From Heterostelium multicystogenum (lineage: Eukaryota; Evosea; Eumycetozoa; Acytosteliales; Acytosteliaceae), in the NCBI GenBank assembly GCA_003667245.1, contig RCNN01000242.1, forward strand, positions 1 through 16,937: a DNA stretch of 16,937 nt, read 5' to 3'. Both the position numbers and the translations under genes were made by a program. This document shows, piece by piece, positions 1-9,275 of this stretch. The notes beneath the pieces were generated by a model that was not told where the DNA came from, searched no databases, and saw only the letters and a list, made by a program, of their open reading frames with translations. Position 1 is the first letter of the stretch. Every line of letters starts with the position of its first letter.

Positions 1-345
1 GTGTACGTGGTCATGGGCGTGCAGGGGGCGGGCAAGTCTCGCTGGGTGGCGGAAAACCTTGAGCGGTTGGGGCACGGCGCAATCGTCTTCGATGCTGCTT
101 TGCCGGCGCGGCGTCATCGGCAGGAGCTGCTGTCCATCGCGAGGGACTATGCAGTCCCGGTGATCGGCATCCTGGTGAGCGCACCGCTGGAGCTGGCGTT
201 ATCGCGAAAATGCCCAACGCAATGCTGACAAAAAGGTGCCGGAGGACGCGCTGAAAAGCGTGTTCAGCATGCTCGAGCCACCCAGTGAAGACGAAGGATT
301 CGTGTGGGTGCAAACCATTGAACAGCAGGCGCCGCTGCCCACAAC
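1..345 (+). CDS. P-loop (AAA_33/polynucleotide-kinase-like) ATP-binding protein, frameshifted, 5' edge at window start
   Basis: A Walker A motif, GVQGAGKS, lies within the first 15 residues, so little or nothing of the N-terminus is missing, although the true start could be just left of the window. The domain ends around 285-305 with an EPPSEDEGF segment; a similar EPP..DEGF stretch closes many small P-loop kinases of the polynucleotide-kinase-like group. Reading breaks at about 207, where CGAAAATGCC carries one A too many, and resumes in the frame that begins near 236. The substrate is unknown. No stop follows the kinase part: the frame continues into an acetyltransferase domain, so the end given here is a domain boundary, not a stop codon. 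Confidence 0.6.
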
Positions 346-869
346 CCTGCAAACTGACCGGATGACCCTGGTTGCGCCTGATGTGGCGCTCGCTGAAAAA
401 CTCGCCGATGCCTTGAACGCCAGCTACGCACTGCACCGCCGGTTTTCTCGTATGGAGCAAGCCGCACTGGACGCGGGAGGACACGCAGGAAAGCCTGCAG
501 CGCGCGGCCAAAGACTTCGATGCGCCTGTCGGGGAGAAACGGTATTTCCTGTTATCTCGCGACGAGCCCCAGGCATTGGTGGGCTGTATCGGCCTGCTGC
601 CGCTGGCCGATGAGATTCACAGCTACGAAGTTGGCTATTGGGGCAATCAGGCACACGCCGGTCATGGGCTGATGAGGGAGGCATTGACCGCTCTGGTTTC
701 GCAGTTGAGCGGGCACACACTGCGCCTGACCACTTCTTCGGCGAACATATCCAGTCAACGACTGGCTGAGGCAACGGGGTTTGAATGGGTGGAAACCCTT
801 CAAGGCGCGCGGCGCTGCGAGTACTTTGGCGTACGCGATACGCTGGTTTACCGCCGGACCGCGCGCTGA
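302..869 (+). CDS. GNAT-family N-acetyltransferase (RimJ/RimL-like), frameshifted, possibly fused to the upstream kinase domain
   Basis: After correcting one extra T in the run at about 436-439 (CGGTTTTCTC), the frame gives a typical acetyltransferase of the RimJ/RimL type. It has an N-terminal LQTDRMTLVAPD strand, a central VGCIGLLP and EVGYWG core, an acetyl-CoA-binding loop (QAHAGHGLMREAL, about 646-685) and a C-terminal ANISSQRLAEATGF stretch. Acetyl-CoA would be the donor; the acceptor is unknown. The start is unclear. In-frame candidates are GTG at 302 or 308 and ATG at 361, or there is no separate start and this is the C-terminal half of a kinase-GNAT fusion. It ends tail to tail with the next GNAT gene, two bases away. 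Confidence 0.65.
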
Positions 870-871
870 CA

Positions 872-1420
872 CTAAAGGTACTCACACTCCCCACGCAGCA
901 GCGAAAGCTGAACCAGGTCTTGATGAGCTGCATTCCAGTAACCCGCCTGCCTCAACGTTCCTTCACGCACGAACCCGGCTTTCTCAAGCAGTTCAGTGAC
1001 CGAGCGTTGTCAGGATGAACCAGCGCCTCGATCCTGTTGAGTTCCATGTGCTGGAACGCCCATCGAAGGGCGGCGTAAACCGCCTCCTTCATGAGCCCTG
1101 TCCCTGTGCCGATTGCGCCATCTCAAACCCTATGGCACAACTGCGCCACGCACGATTCCATTTGAAGAAACCACAGGTGCCGATCAGCGCTGCCGTGGCT
1201 ATGTCCTCAATCCCCCAGCGAATCCCCGGATTGGGTGAGGTGCGCCAACTGGCAAACAGCTCGATCAGTTGCTCCGCTTGATGAGGCTCGGTAATTGGGT
1301 CGGCACCGAACCACTTCATTGCTTCAGCGTCGCTATGAATCGCAAACAACCCACCGCATCCTCCTGTGTAAGTTCTCTGAGGGTCAGCGTTCGGTTTTGA
1401 GAGTCGGAAAAATCGGACAC
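872..1420 (-). CDS. GNAT-family N-acetyltransferase (RimJ/RimL-like), frameshifted
   Basis: Read on the minus strand from a GTG at 1420, preceded by an AAGGTGAC Shine-Dalgarno-like stretch, the corrected protein is about 183 residues, the usual GNAT length. It shows an N-terminal NRTLTLREL strand, then GLFAIHSDAEAMKWFG, a central LIGTCGFF strand, the acetyl-CoA loop AQGQGLMKEAV and the C-terminal segments EALVHPDNARS and EKAGFVREG. The last three features together are diagnostic of RimJ/RimL-type acetyltransferases. Breaks are visible near 1348 (one T short in GGTTGTTTG), near 1091 (one G short in CAGGGCTC) and near 997 (bases missing between ARS and TELLEKAG). The acceptor substrate is unknown. 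It is unrelated in function to the neighbouring catabolic cluster as far as can be seen. Confidence 0.68.
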
Positions 1421-1530
1421 TGCGGGCGTCACCTTTTGGAAAAAGATTCGCTAAGGTGTGTCGTGCGGAATAAAAAATCAATCTGTTCAGTGGTGACGCA
1501 GGGCGTCACGGGATACGAACACACGCTCCT

Positions 1531-1611
1531 GATCAACTGGGATCAACTGGGATCAACTGGGATCAACTGGGATCAACTGGGATCAAACTGGGATCAACTG
1601 AGATCAACTGT
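1531..1611. repeat. 10-bp tandem repeat (GATCAACTGG), about 8 copies
   Basis: Five perfect copies of GATCAACTGG run from 1531 to 1580. They are followed by an 11-base variant with an extra A (1581-1591) and two variants ending in A and T (1592-1601, 1602-1611). The last copy flows directly into the TGTGGGAGC edge of the adjacent REPIN. The stretch from 1421 to 1728 holds this array and the REPIN and nothing that I would call a gene. Confidence 0.95.
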
Positions 1612-1715
1612 GGGAGCTGTCGAGCCCCAGCGAGGCTGCGATGCAGGCGCCGCGGTCTGGCAGGTACGGCGCGGTGATCCCATCGCAGCCTCGCCGGGGC
1701 TCGACAGCTCCCACA
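1609..1715. repeat. REPIN: inverted pair of REP sequences (CGAGCCCCAGCGAGG type)
   Basis: Two arms of about 34 bases in inverted orientation flank a short centre. The left arm begins TGTGGGAGCTGTCGAG and the right arm ends with its reverse complement; I count a single A/G difference between them. It is a REP family distinct in sequence from the elements at 5813 and 9841. It lies immediately downstream of the paaZ stop at 1729, so its transcript could fold into a long hairpin at the 3' end of the paaA-paaZ message. Confidence 0.88.
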
Positions 1716-1728
1716 TTGGTCTCAGCAC

Positions 1729-3783
1729 TCACTCCTCGCGTTTGACCACCAACGTCAAGATGTCATAACTGGCCACCAGCTCACCCAACTGGTTGGTCAC
1801 CTCCACATCCCACGCCACCACGCCTTGCGGAATGCCCTGGGGGCTCTTCTTGCCCTGGTCGATCTTGCGCTTGCAGGTCAGCCGCGCCTGGATGGTGTCG
1901 CCAATGCCCACCGGGTTGATAAACCGCAGGGTGTCCAGCCCGTAGTTCGCCAGCACCGGCCCCGGTGCCGGGGACACAAACAGCCCGGCCGCCGCCGACA
2001 GCACAAAGTAACCATGGGCAATGCGTTTGCCGAATTGCGATTCCTTGGCGGCGATGTCATCGAAGTGCATGTAGAAGTGATCGCCCGACAGGCAGCCGAA
2101 GTTCACCAGGTCGGCCTCGGTGACGGTGCGGCGGTGGGTCAGCAGCGATTCGCCAATCTGCAGGTCCTGGAAGAAGCGGCGGAACGGGTGCAGTTCGGTC
2201 TCGATGACCTTGGCGCCGCGTACGTACTCGCCGGTGACCGCCGCCAGCATGGTCGGTGAGCCCTGTACGGCTGCGCGTTGCAGGTAGTGTTTCACGGCGC
2301 GCAAGCCGCCGAGTTCTTCGCCGCCACCGGCGCGGCCCGGGCCGCCGTGCTTGAGTTGCGGCAGGGGCGAGCCGTGGCCGGTGGATTCGGCGGCGGATTC
2401 GCGGTCGAGCACCAGCAGGCGGCCGTGCCACGCAGCAGCCACCGGGATGGCTTTTGGCAGCGATCTGCGGGTCTTTGGTGATCAGGCTCGCGACGAGGCT
2501 GCCTTTACCGCGTGCGGCCAGGGCCAGGGCTTCGTCGAGGTCGTCGTAGGCCATCAGCGTGCTGACCGGGCCGAAGGCCTCGATGTCGTGGGCGCCGCCT
2601 TCCGCATGCGGGTCGCGGGCTTGCAGCAGGGTCGGGGCGAAGAACGCGCCCTGGCTGACGTTTTCACCGCGGGGTTCAAAGCCGTCGCGGGCGCCGAACA
2701 GCATATCGCTGCTCTGCAGCAGGCTTTCCAGGCGTTCGGCCACGTCTTTCTGCTGGTCGTGGGAGGCCAGTGCGCCCATGCGCACGCCTTCCACCGACGG
2801 GTCGCCCACCACGACTTTTTTCAGGCGGTCCCGCAGGCGGGTGGCGACGGCGTCGATATGTTTGGCCGGCACGATGGCGCGGCGAATGGCGGTGCATTTC
2901 TGCCCGGCCTTGGTGGTCATTTCCCGGGCGACTTCCTTGATGAACAGCTCGAACTCTTCGTCGTCCGGGCTTACGTCCGGGGCGAGGATCGCGCAGTTCA
3001 GCGAGTCGGCCTCGGCGTTGAACGGCACCGAGTTGCGGATCAGGTTCGGGTTGACCCGCAGCTTGGCGGCGGTGTCGGCGGAGCCGGTGAAGGTCACCAC
3101 GTCCTGGCCTTGCAGGCGTCGAGCAGGTCGCCGGTGCTGCCGATCACCAGTTGCAGGCTGCCGGGTGGCAGCAGGCCGGATTCGTCCATCAGACGCACCA
3201 CGGCTTCGGTCAGGTAGCTGGTGGCGCTGGCCGGCTTGACGATGCATGGCATGCCCGCCAGGAAAACTCGGGGCGAATTTTTCCAGCATGCCCCAGATCG
3301 GGAAGTTGAACGCGTTGATGTGCACCACCAGGCCGCCACGAGGCACCAGGATATGGGTGCCGGCAAAGCTGCCGAGCTTGCTCAGCTGCATCGCCGGGCC
3401 TTCGTGGACGATATTGCCCGACGGCAATTCCCGCGAGCCGAGGCTGGCGTAGGTGAACAGCGTGCTGTTGCCGCCTTCGATATCGATCCAGCTGTCGGCA
3501 CGGGTCGCGCCGCTGTGGTGGGAGAGGGCGTAGAGCTGTTCCTTGCGCTCGCTCAGGTACAGCGCGATGGCCTTGAGGCGCTGGGCCGCTGCTGGAAATC
3601 CAGGGCCATCAGCCCGCTGACACCCTGGCGGCGCCCGTGTTCGATGGCTTCGGCGAAGTCCGGGCGCTCCTCGTGAGTGCGTGCCAGCTCGTGGCCGTCA
3701 ATGGCGCTGCGCAGCACCTGGGCGCCGTGTTGGCCGATCCAGCGGCCAGCGATAAAACTTTGCAGGGTAGGGGCGTGAGACAT
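1729..3783 (-). CDS. paaZ: PaaZ: oxepin-CoA hydrolase / 3-oxo-5,6-dehydrosuberyl-CoA semialdehyde dehydrogenase, bifunctional, frameshifted
   Basis: Corrected length is about 684 residues, normal for PaaZ. The N-terminal aldehyde dehydrogenase domain carries the catalytic Cys in [10 protein letters not shown] (residue about 297) and a Glu in [10 protein letters not shown]. The C-terminal MaoC-like hotdog domain has [13 protein letters not shown] (about residue 565-575) and GKRIAHGYF, which hold the hydratase catalytic residues. In the family, the MaoC half hydrolytically opens oxepin-CoA and the dehydrogenase half oxidises the resulting semialdehyde with NADP+. The ATG at 3783 follows a GGAGGA ribosome site. 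Four one-base indels interrupt it: G short near 3588, T extra near 3275, G short near 3113, A extra near 2457. Their net effect is zero. It is the last gene of the paaA unit, 29 bases after paaL. Confidence 0.93.
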
Positions 3784-3812
3784 CACGATTCCTCCGGGTT
3801 GGAAAATGAGAG

Positions 3813-5463
3813 TTAGTGTTTGCTGGCGCCTGCGGCACCAATGCCGGTCATGGAGCGAATGAACTGCGCCAGGTAACGCCCGCGTTCAACGGCAGCGCGG
3901 GGCGAGCGGTCGGTGACGGAAAAGACCCAGGCGCTGAAAAAACGCCAAGGCTCATGGAAAACAGGGCAGGGTTGGAATAGGGGAACAGCGCCTTGTCGTA
4001 ATGCAGTACGTTGACCCACACCGCCGGGCTCAGCACCAGCAGCACGATGGCCGAGACCAGTCCCGCCAGGCTGCCGGTCACCGCGCCACGGGTGGTCAGG
4101 CCCTTCCAGTACATCGAGAGGAACAGCACCGGGAAATTCACCGAGGCGGCGATTGCCAGTACCAGGCCGGACAGGAACGCAATGTTTCTGCGACTCAAAC
4201 AGCAGGCCGAGGATGATCGCCAGCACGCCGATGCACAGCGTGGCGATGCGCGACCACGCGGATTTCCTGCTGCTCGCTGGCCTGGCCCTTGCGGATCACG
4301 CAGGCATACAGGTCTGTGGGACACCGCCGACGCGCCGGACAACGCCAGCCCGGCGACCACGGCCAGGATGGTCGCGAAGGCCACCGCCGAAATGAACCCG
4401 AGGAACAGGTTGCCGCCCACGGCCTGTGCCAGGTGCACGGCGATCATGTTGCCGCCGCCGATGATCGCGCCGTTGGCATCCCGGAAGCTTGGGTCAGTAC
4501 CCACCATGACGATGGCGCCGAAGCCGACGATGATCAGCAGCAGGTAGAAGTAGCCAATGAAACCGGTGGCGTAGAACACGCTCTTGCGCGCTTCCTTGGC
4601 GTCGCTGACGGTAAAGAAGCGCATCAGGATATGCGGCAACCCGGCGGTGCCGAACATCATGCCCAGCCCCAGGGAAATCGCATCGATCGGGTTCGACAGC
4701 AAGCCGCCCGGCGCCATGATCGCGCTGCCCTTGGCGTGCACGGCGGTGGCCCCGGCGAACATCGCCTCGGTTGCTGAAACCAAAGTGCTTGAGCACCATG
4801 AATGCCATGAAGGTGGTGCCGAACAGCAACATCACCGCCTTGATGATCTGCACCCAGGTGGTGGCGAGCATGCCGCCGAAGGTCACGTAGAACACCATCA
4901 GCACGCCCACCAGCATCACCGCGTACAGGTAGTCGATGCCGAACAGCAGCTCGATCAGCTTGCCGGCGCCCACCATCTGCGCCACCAGGTACATCAGCGC
5001 CACGGTCAGGTGCCGAAGGCCGAGGTCAGGCGCACCGGGGTCTGCTCCAGGCGGTAGGACACCACATCGGCAAACGTGTACTTGCCCAGGTTGCGCAGGC
5101 GCTCGGCGATCAGGAACAGGATGATCGGCCAGCCGGCCAACACGCCCAGGGCGTAGAGCAGGCCGTCATAACCGTTGAGGAACATCATCGCCGAGATGCG
5201 AGGAATGACGCCGCCGAGATCATGTCGCCGGCAATCGCCAGGCCATTCTGGAAGCCGCTCATGCCGCCGCCGGCGGTGTAGAAGTCGCTGGCGGAACGGG
5301 TGCGCAGGGCGGCCCAGCGAGTCACGCCGAGGGTGAACAGCACGAACACCAGGAACATGCCGATGGCGTTCCAGTTCAGTGGCCGGGATGCGCCGTCGGC
5401 GGCGACTGCAAGGTCCGTGGCCAATGCCAGCGGCAGGAGAAACCACGCTACCAGCCGGCTCAT
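3813..5463 (-). CDS. paaL: PaaL: sodium:solute symporter (ActP-like), probable phenylacetate permease, frameshifted
   Basis: This is an SSS-family sodium/solute symporter of about 550 residues with a signal-like N-terminus ([20 protein letters not shown]) and many hydrophobic segments. Typical landmarks are [54 protein letters not shown] and the C-terminal [15 protein letters not shown] followed by [10 protein letters not shown], which strongly resembles acetate permease ActP. Its place inside the paa operon argues for phenylacetate as substrate (inference). The start codon overlaps the stop of the DUF485 gene as ATGA. Indels are seen near 5200, 5010, 4780, 4318, 4250, 4191 and 3940. All are 1-2 bases and mostly in short runs, so a transport defect should not be inferred from them. 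Confidence 0.87.
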
Positions 5464-5769
5464 GCTGTGCACTCCTGCTTGAGTTTGTCGTTCAGCGGGT
5501 CGATCACATGGTTGGCGCGCGGTACACATAAAAGCCGGTCAGCGCGAACGCCAGCAGCACAATCACCACACCCACCAGCATGCCCACGGTGGTCACGCCG
5601 CCGCTCAACGACTGCCCGAGGGTAGCCGGGGAGAACGCCACCAACAGCACAACCCGAAATAGATCACCAGCATGATCAGCGACAGCGACCAGTACAGGTT
5701 CTGTTTGCGGCGTACCAACTGGATGAAATCGGGATGTCGACGGATGCGCTCGATATCGTCGGGGGTCAT
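5460..5769 (-). CDS. DUF485 (YjcH-like) small membrane protein, partner of the symporter, frameshifted
   Basis: Corrected length is about 102 residues. The N-terminus ([20 protein letters not shown]) is cytosolic-looking and is followed by two hydrophobic segments ([19 protein letters not shown] and [20 protein letters not shown]) and a charged tail. This matches the DUF485 family, which is routinely encoded directly upstream of ActP-type symporters, as yjcH is to actP in E. coli. The ATG at 5769 has an AAGGAG site about 10 bases upstream, and the stop overlaps the paaL start. A T appears missing near 5654 (TTCGGGTTGTG), and two bases appear extra in CGCGCGCC near 5520. Its role is presumed to be support of the permease. 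Confidence 0.78.
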
Positions 5770-5812
5770 GGTGGTGTGCTCCTTTTTATTGTTGTTGTGG
5801 TTAAACCTGCGT

Positions 5813-5916
5813 CCTGTAGGAGCGAGCTTGCTCGCGAAAAACCTGAGGGCGCCGCGTTGATTCAGGCTACCCGCGTCATCGTTAACGATCTTCGCGAGCA
5901 AGCTCGCTCCTACAGG
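5813..5916. repeat. REPIN (TAGGAGCGAGCTTGCTCGCGA type) inside the paa operon
   Basis: An inverted pair of REP arms starts CCTGTAGGAGCGAGC and closes GCTCGCTCCTACAGG, with a centre of about 50 bases that includes CGTCATCGTTAACGA. It occupies most of the 161-base gap between paaE and the DUF485 gene. It is a sister copy of the element at 9841-9942, with the same centre and matched changes in both arms. In RNA it would form a stable hairpin between the monooxygenase genes and the transport genes. Confidence 0.92.
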
Positions 5917-5930
5917 GGAGCGGTGTGTCC

Positions 5931-7007
5931 TTAAAGCTGATCGAAATCCAGTACCACCTTGTCGCTGACCGGGAATGCCTGGCACGACAGCACATAGCCG
6001 GCGGCCACTTCGTAGTCTTCGAGGGCGTGGTTGCTGTCCATCTCCACTTCGCCTTCGATGACTTTGCATTTGCAGGTGGAGCACACGCCGGCCTTGCACG
6101 AATACGGCAGCTCGGCGCCCTGGGCATTGCCCGCGTCGAGGATGCTCTGAGTGTTGCGGGGCAGGTCGAAGGCGAGGGCGCGGCCATCGCTGATCACCGT
6201 GATCTGGCTGACCGCCGCATCCACTTGCCGCGCCGCTTCGCGGGCCTCGCGCTTGTGCTGGCTGCCGGCGGCGGCGAACAGTTCGAAATGGATGCGCTCG
6301 GGCGCCATGCCCTTGGCCTTGAGGCTGTCGCGCACGGTCTCGGTCATCTCCTGCGGGCCGCAGATAAAGGCCGCGTCGAGGGCTTTCACGTCGAGCCAGC
6401 GGGAGAACAGTTGCTCGCACTTCTCGGCATTGATGCGGCCGTTGTAAAGGTCAACATCCTGCTGCTCGCGGCTGAACACGAAGATCAGGTTCAGGCGCTG
6501 CAGGTAGCGGTTCTTCAGGTCTTCCAGCTGTTCGCGAAACAGTGCACCGGAGCTGGAACGGTTGCCGTACAGCAGCGTCACGCGGCTGTGGGGCTCGGTT
6601 TGCAGGGTGGTCTTGATGATCGACAGGATCGGCGTGATACCGCTGCCGGCCGCCACTGCCAGGTAATGGCCGTGGCGAGCCGGATCAAGGTCTACATGAA
6701 AATTCCCGGCGGGCGGCATCACTTCCAGGCTGTGCCCGGCCTTGAGCTGCTCATTGGCAAAGGCGGAGAACCGTCCACCGGCCACGCGCTTGATGGCGAT
6801 GCGCAGTTCGCCGTCATTGACCCCGGTGCAGATCGAATAGGAACGGCGCACTTCCTCGCCATCCAGCTGGGTGCGCATCACCAGGTGCTGGCCCTGGGTG
6901 AAGTGGAAGCTGTCTTGCAGGTGCTGCGGAATCTCGAAGGCGATGGACACCGCGTCACGGGTCTCGTTGCGCACATCCTTGATGGTCAGGCTGTGAAATT
7001 TGCTCAT
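5931..7007 (-). CDS. paaE: PaaE: reductase of the phenylacetyl-CoA 1,2-epoxidase
   Basis: Intact at 358 residues. The N-terminal ferredoxin-NADP reductase module shows the FAD motif RRSYSIC (54-60), the NADPH-side GSGITP (121-126) and CGPQEM (216-221). The C-terminal plant-type 2Fe-2S ferredoxin has Cys at 304, 309, 312 and 342 (CKAGVCSTC then SCQ). PaaE passes electrons from NADPH through FAD and the iron-sulfur cluster to the diiron centre of PaaA. The start at 7007 has GGAGA upstream, 33 bases after paaD. It is one of only four unbroken genes in the cluster. Confidence 0.97.
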   Translation of the reverse strand: MSKFHSLTIKDVRNETRDAVSIAFEIPQHLQDSFHFTQGQHLVMRTQLDGEEVRRSYSICTGVNDGELRIAIKRVAGGRFSAFANEQLKAGHSLEVMPPAGNFHVDLDPARHGHYLAVAAGSGITPILSIIKTTLQTEPHSRVTLLYGNRSSSGALFREQLEDLKNRYLQRLNLIFVFSREQQDVDLYNGRINAEKCEQLFSRWLDVKALDAAFICGPQEMTETVRDSLKAKGMAPERIHFELFAAAGSQHKREAREAARQVDAAVSQITVISDGRALAFDLPRNTQSILDAGNAQGAELPYSCKAGVCSTCKCKVIEGEVEMDSNHALEDYEVAAGYVLSCQAFPVSDKVVLDFDQL

Positions 7008-7040
7008 TGTTGTTCTCCAACCAAGCGGGCCGCTGGCCCC

Positions 7041-7574
7041 TCAGATGCACTTGAAATAGTCGAACGGTTCCAGGCAATCGCGGCAGCGGTGCAGCGCCTT
7101 GCAGGCGGTGGAGCCGAATTCGCTGAGCACTTCGGTGTGGGTGCTGCCGCATTGCGGGCAGGCAATCACCGGGCTTTTCCCAGCAGGCTGCGTTTGCTGC
7201 TACTGCCTTGGGGGCGGTGCGATGCCGTAGGCCCGCAGGCGTTCGCGGCCGCTGCTGGTGATCCAGTCGGTGGTCCAGGCCGGGGTCAGCTTGCGTTCCA
7301 GTTGCGGGGCGCGGAAACCTGCCAGCTCCAATGCATCGCGGATATCGCCCTCGATCACTTCGGTGGCGGGGCAGCCGGAGTAGGTCGGCGTGACCACCAC
7401 ATGCAAGTGGCCGGCCTGCCAGTCCAGGTAGCGCACTATGCCCAGGTCGACCACGCTCACCACCGGCACTTCCGGGTCCATGACCTGCGCCAGGGTGGCC
7501 CACGCGGCAGCCAGGTCGGTGGGTTGCGCCGGGCGTGCGCCCTGGTCGCTGGCGATCAGCTCACCAGGTTGCAT
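7041..7574 (-). CDS. paaD: PaaD: maturation factor (DUF59/MIP18-like plus zinc-binding tail) of the phenylacetyl-CoA epoxidase, frameshifted
   Basis: The N-terminal DUF59 domain contains DPEVPVVSVVDLGIVRYL and TPTYSGCPATEVIEGDI. The tail is rich in paired cysteines (CPQCGS, TACKALHRCRDC, FKCI) and looks like a small zinc-binding module. PaaD is required for epoxidase activity and is thought to help iron-sulfur or diiron assembly. It is not a stable part of the purified complex (family knowledge). The ATG at 7574 overlaps the paaC stop by 14 bases, which suggests translational coupling. Two breaks separate the domains: one C extra near 7212 (CCCCCAAGG) and one base short near 7180 (GGGAAAAG). 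Confidence 0.9.
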
Positions 7575-8323
7575 CGGGGTACGCTCGGGGCAAAAACTGC
7601 ATTTCCGCCAACAAAATTCCCAGGTGCTCGCTGTGCAAACCGCGGCGTGCATCCAGGTAGAAATAGCTCGCAGCAGGCGGCAGGGGCAGGGTGGCGCTGG
7701 TAAAGATTTCGCTGACCTGGGTCTGCCACGCTGCGGCAACCTGAGCGGCGTCCGGCGTAATGCCGGCGGCGTGCAGGCGCTGTTCACTGTCGTCGGCGCT
7801 GGTCAGTTCCACGGTGAACCGCCACAGCTCGGGGATCGCCGCGAGCATGCGTTTATGGCTTTCCTCGGTGCCGTCCCCGAGGCGCTCCACCCACTCGCCG
7901 GAGCGGCGCAGGTGATAGGTGACTTCCTTCACCGCCTTGGCCGCGATGCCGGCGATGCGTTCGTCGCTGGATTGGGCCAGGCCGCTCAACACCGGCAAGT
8001 GCCAGGCGTCATACAGGAATTGCTTGAGGATGGTCACCGCGTAGTCGCCGTTGGGTTGTTCCACCAGCAGCAGGTTGCGATAGGCCCGCTCATCCCGGCG
8101 GAAAGGCCAGGTGATCGGCGTCGCGCCCGTCGTCCAGCAGCTCGGCGGCGTATTCCAGCCAGTTGCGCGCCTGGCCTACCAGGTCGAGGCCGACGTTCAT
8201 CAGCGCCAGTTCTTCTTCCAGTGCCGGCGCATGGCCGCACCACTGGCACAGGCGCTGGCCCTGGATCAGGGCGCTGTCGCCGAGGCGCAGCAGGTATTCG
8301 ATCAGATCGGTTTCAGGGTTCAT
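7561..8323 (-). CDS. paaC: PaaC: structural subunit of the phenylacetyl-CoA epoxidase, frameshifted
   Basis: About 253 residues after correction. It has a ferritin-like fold and opens MNPETDLIEYLLRLGDSALI, with landmarks CQWCGHAPALEEELALMNVGLD, TILKQFLYDAWH and a C-terminus ending FLPRAYPDATW. PaaC pairs with PaaA in the stable PaaAC core; it lacks the working diiron site and helps shape the active site (family knowledge). One extra T near 8103 (CTTTCCGCC for CTTCCGCC) shifts the frame. It starts 8 bases after the paaB stop with a GAGG site and runs into paaD by 14 bases, which fits a tightly coupled operon. Confidence 0.93.
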
Positions 8324-8331
8324 GGTCGACC

Positions 8332-8612
8332 TCACATATGCCCGACTTCGGCCGGCAACTCGTAGAAGCTGGCGTGGCGGTAGACCTTGTCATCGGCCGG
8401 GTCGAACAGCGGGTCTTTCTCGTCCGGCGACGAGGCGGTGATCAGCGCGGAAGGCACTACCCACAGGCTCACACCTTCACTGCGGCGGGTGTACAGCTCC
8501 GGGCATTCTCGATGGCCATGGTGGTGTCGGCGGCGTGCACGCTGCCCACGTGCTTGTGATTCAGGCCGTGCTTGCTGCGCACGAAGACTTCAAACAGGGT
8601 CCATTCAGACAT
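8332..8612 (-). CDS. paaB: PaaB: small subunit of the phenylacetyl-CoA epoxidase, frameshifted
   Basis: About 93 residues after correction, the usual size. It begins MSEWTLFEVFVRSKHGLNHK, contains SVHAADTTMAIENARELYTRR and SLWVVPSALITAS, and ends ASFYELPAEVGHM. PaaB is needed for the active multicomponent complex and bridges PaaAC units or assists electron transfer from PaaE. One G is missing near 8500 (CCCGGAGCTG), which splits it into two frames. A GGAG site lies upstream of the ATG, which is 27 bases after the paaA stop. Confidence 0.9.
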
Positions 8613-8639
8613 AACGGTGACTCCACATCAGGTGGCCGA

Positions 8640-9240
8640 TCAGGCGGCGTTCTTGTTCTGTTTTTTACGGGCGTGGGCGACGGCGGCTTCGCGTACCCAG
8701 GCACCGTCTTCAATCGCCTTGCGGCGGGTGGCGACGCGTTCCTGGTTGCACGGGCCGTTGCCCTTGAGCACTTCGTAGAACTCGCTCCACTGGATCTCGC
8801 CGAAATCGTAATGGCCGCGTTCGGCGTTCCACTTCAGGTCCGGGTCGGGGCAGGTGCAGCCCAGCAGCTCCAGCTGCGGGATGGTCTGGTCGATGAAGCG
8901 CTGGCGCAGTTCGTCGTTGCTCTGGCGCTTGATTTTCCAGGCCATGGACTGGGCGCTGTTGGGGGAGTGTTCGTCGCTGGGGCCGAACATCATCAGCGAT
9001 GGCCACCAGAGGCGGTTGATCGCGTCCTGGACCATGTCTTTTTTGCGCCTGGGTGCCCTGGCGCATCATGGTCAGCAGCAGTTCGTAGCCCTGGCGCTGG
9101 TGAAAGCTTTCTTCCTTGCAGATGCGCACCATGGCCCGGGAGTAGGGCCGTAGGAGGTGCGCTGCAGTACCACCTGGTTGACGATGGCGGCGCCGTCTAC
9201 CAGCCAGCCTACTGCGCCCATGTCGGCCCAGTTCAGGGTG

Positions 9241-9275
<35 letters not shown>

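Noticed and set aside
1531..1611. Possible CRISPR-like array
   Set aside because: The units are only 10 bases, directly abutting and without spacers; there are no cas genes nearby. It is a simple tandem repeat.
1295..1768. A 157-codon plus-strand frame with an INWDQLGS-type repetitive protein
   Set aside because: The repetition is only the translated 10-bp DNA repeat, the frame crosses a REPIN and runs into paaZ antisense, and there is no ribosome site.
2057..3427. paaZ broken into separate genes, or a novel split ALDH/MaoC arrangement
   Set aside because: The indels sum to zero, the corrected length equals that of normal PaaZ, and each break lies in a short homopolymer, so one gene with sequence errors is the simpler reading.
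5925..7703. A 592-codon plus-strand open frame opposite paaE and paaD
   Set aside because: It is antisense to well-supported genes, has low-complexity composition typical of G+C-rich shadow frames, and shows no recognisable domain.
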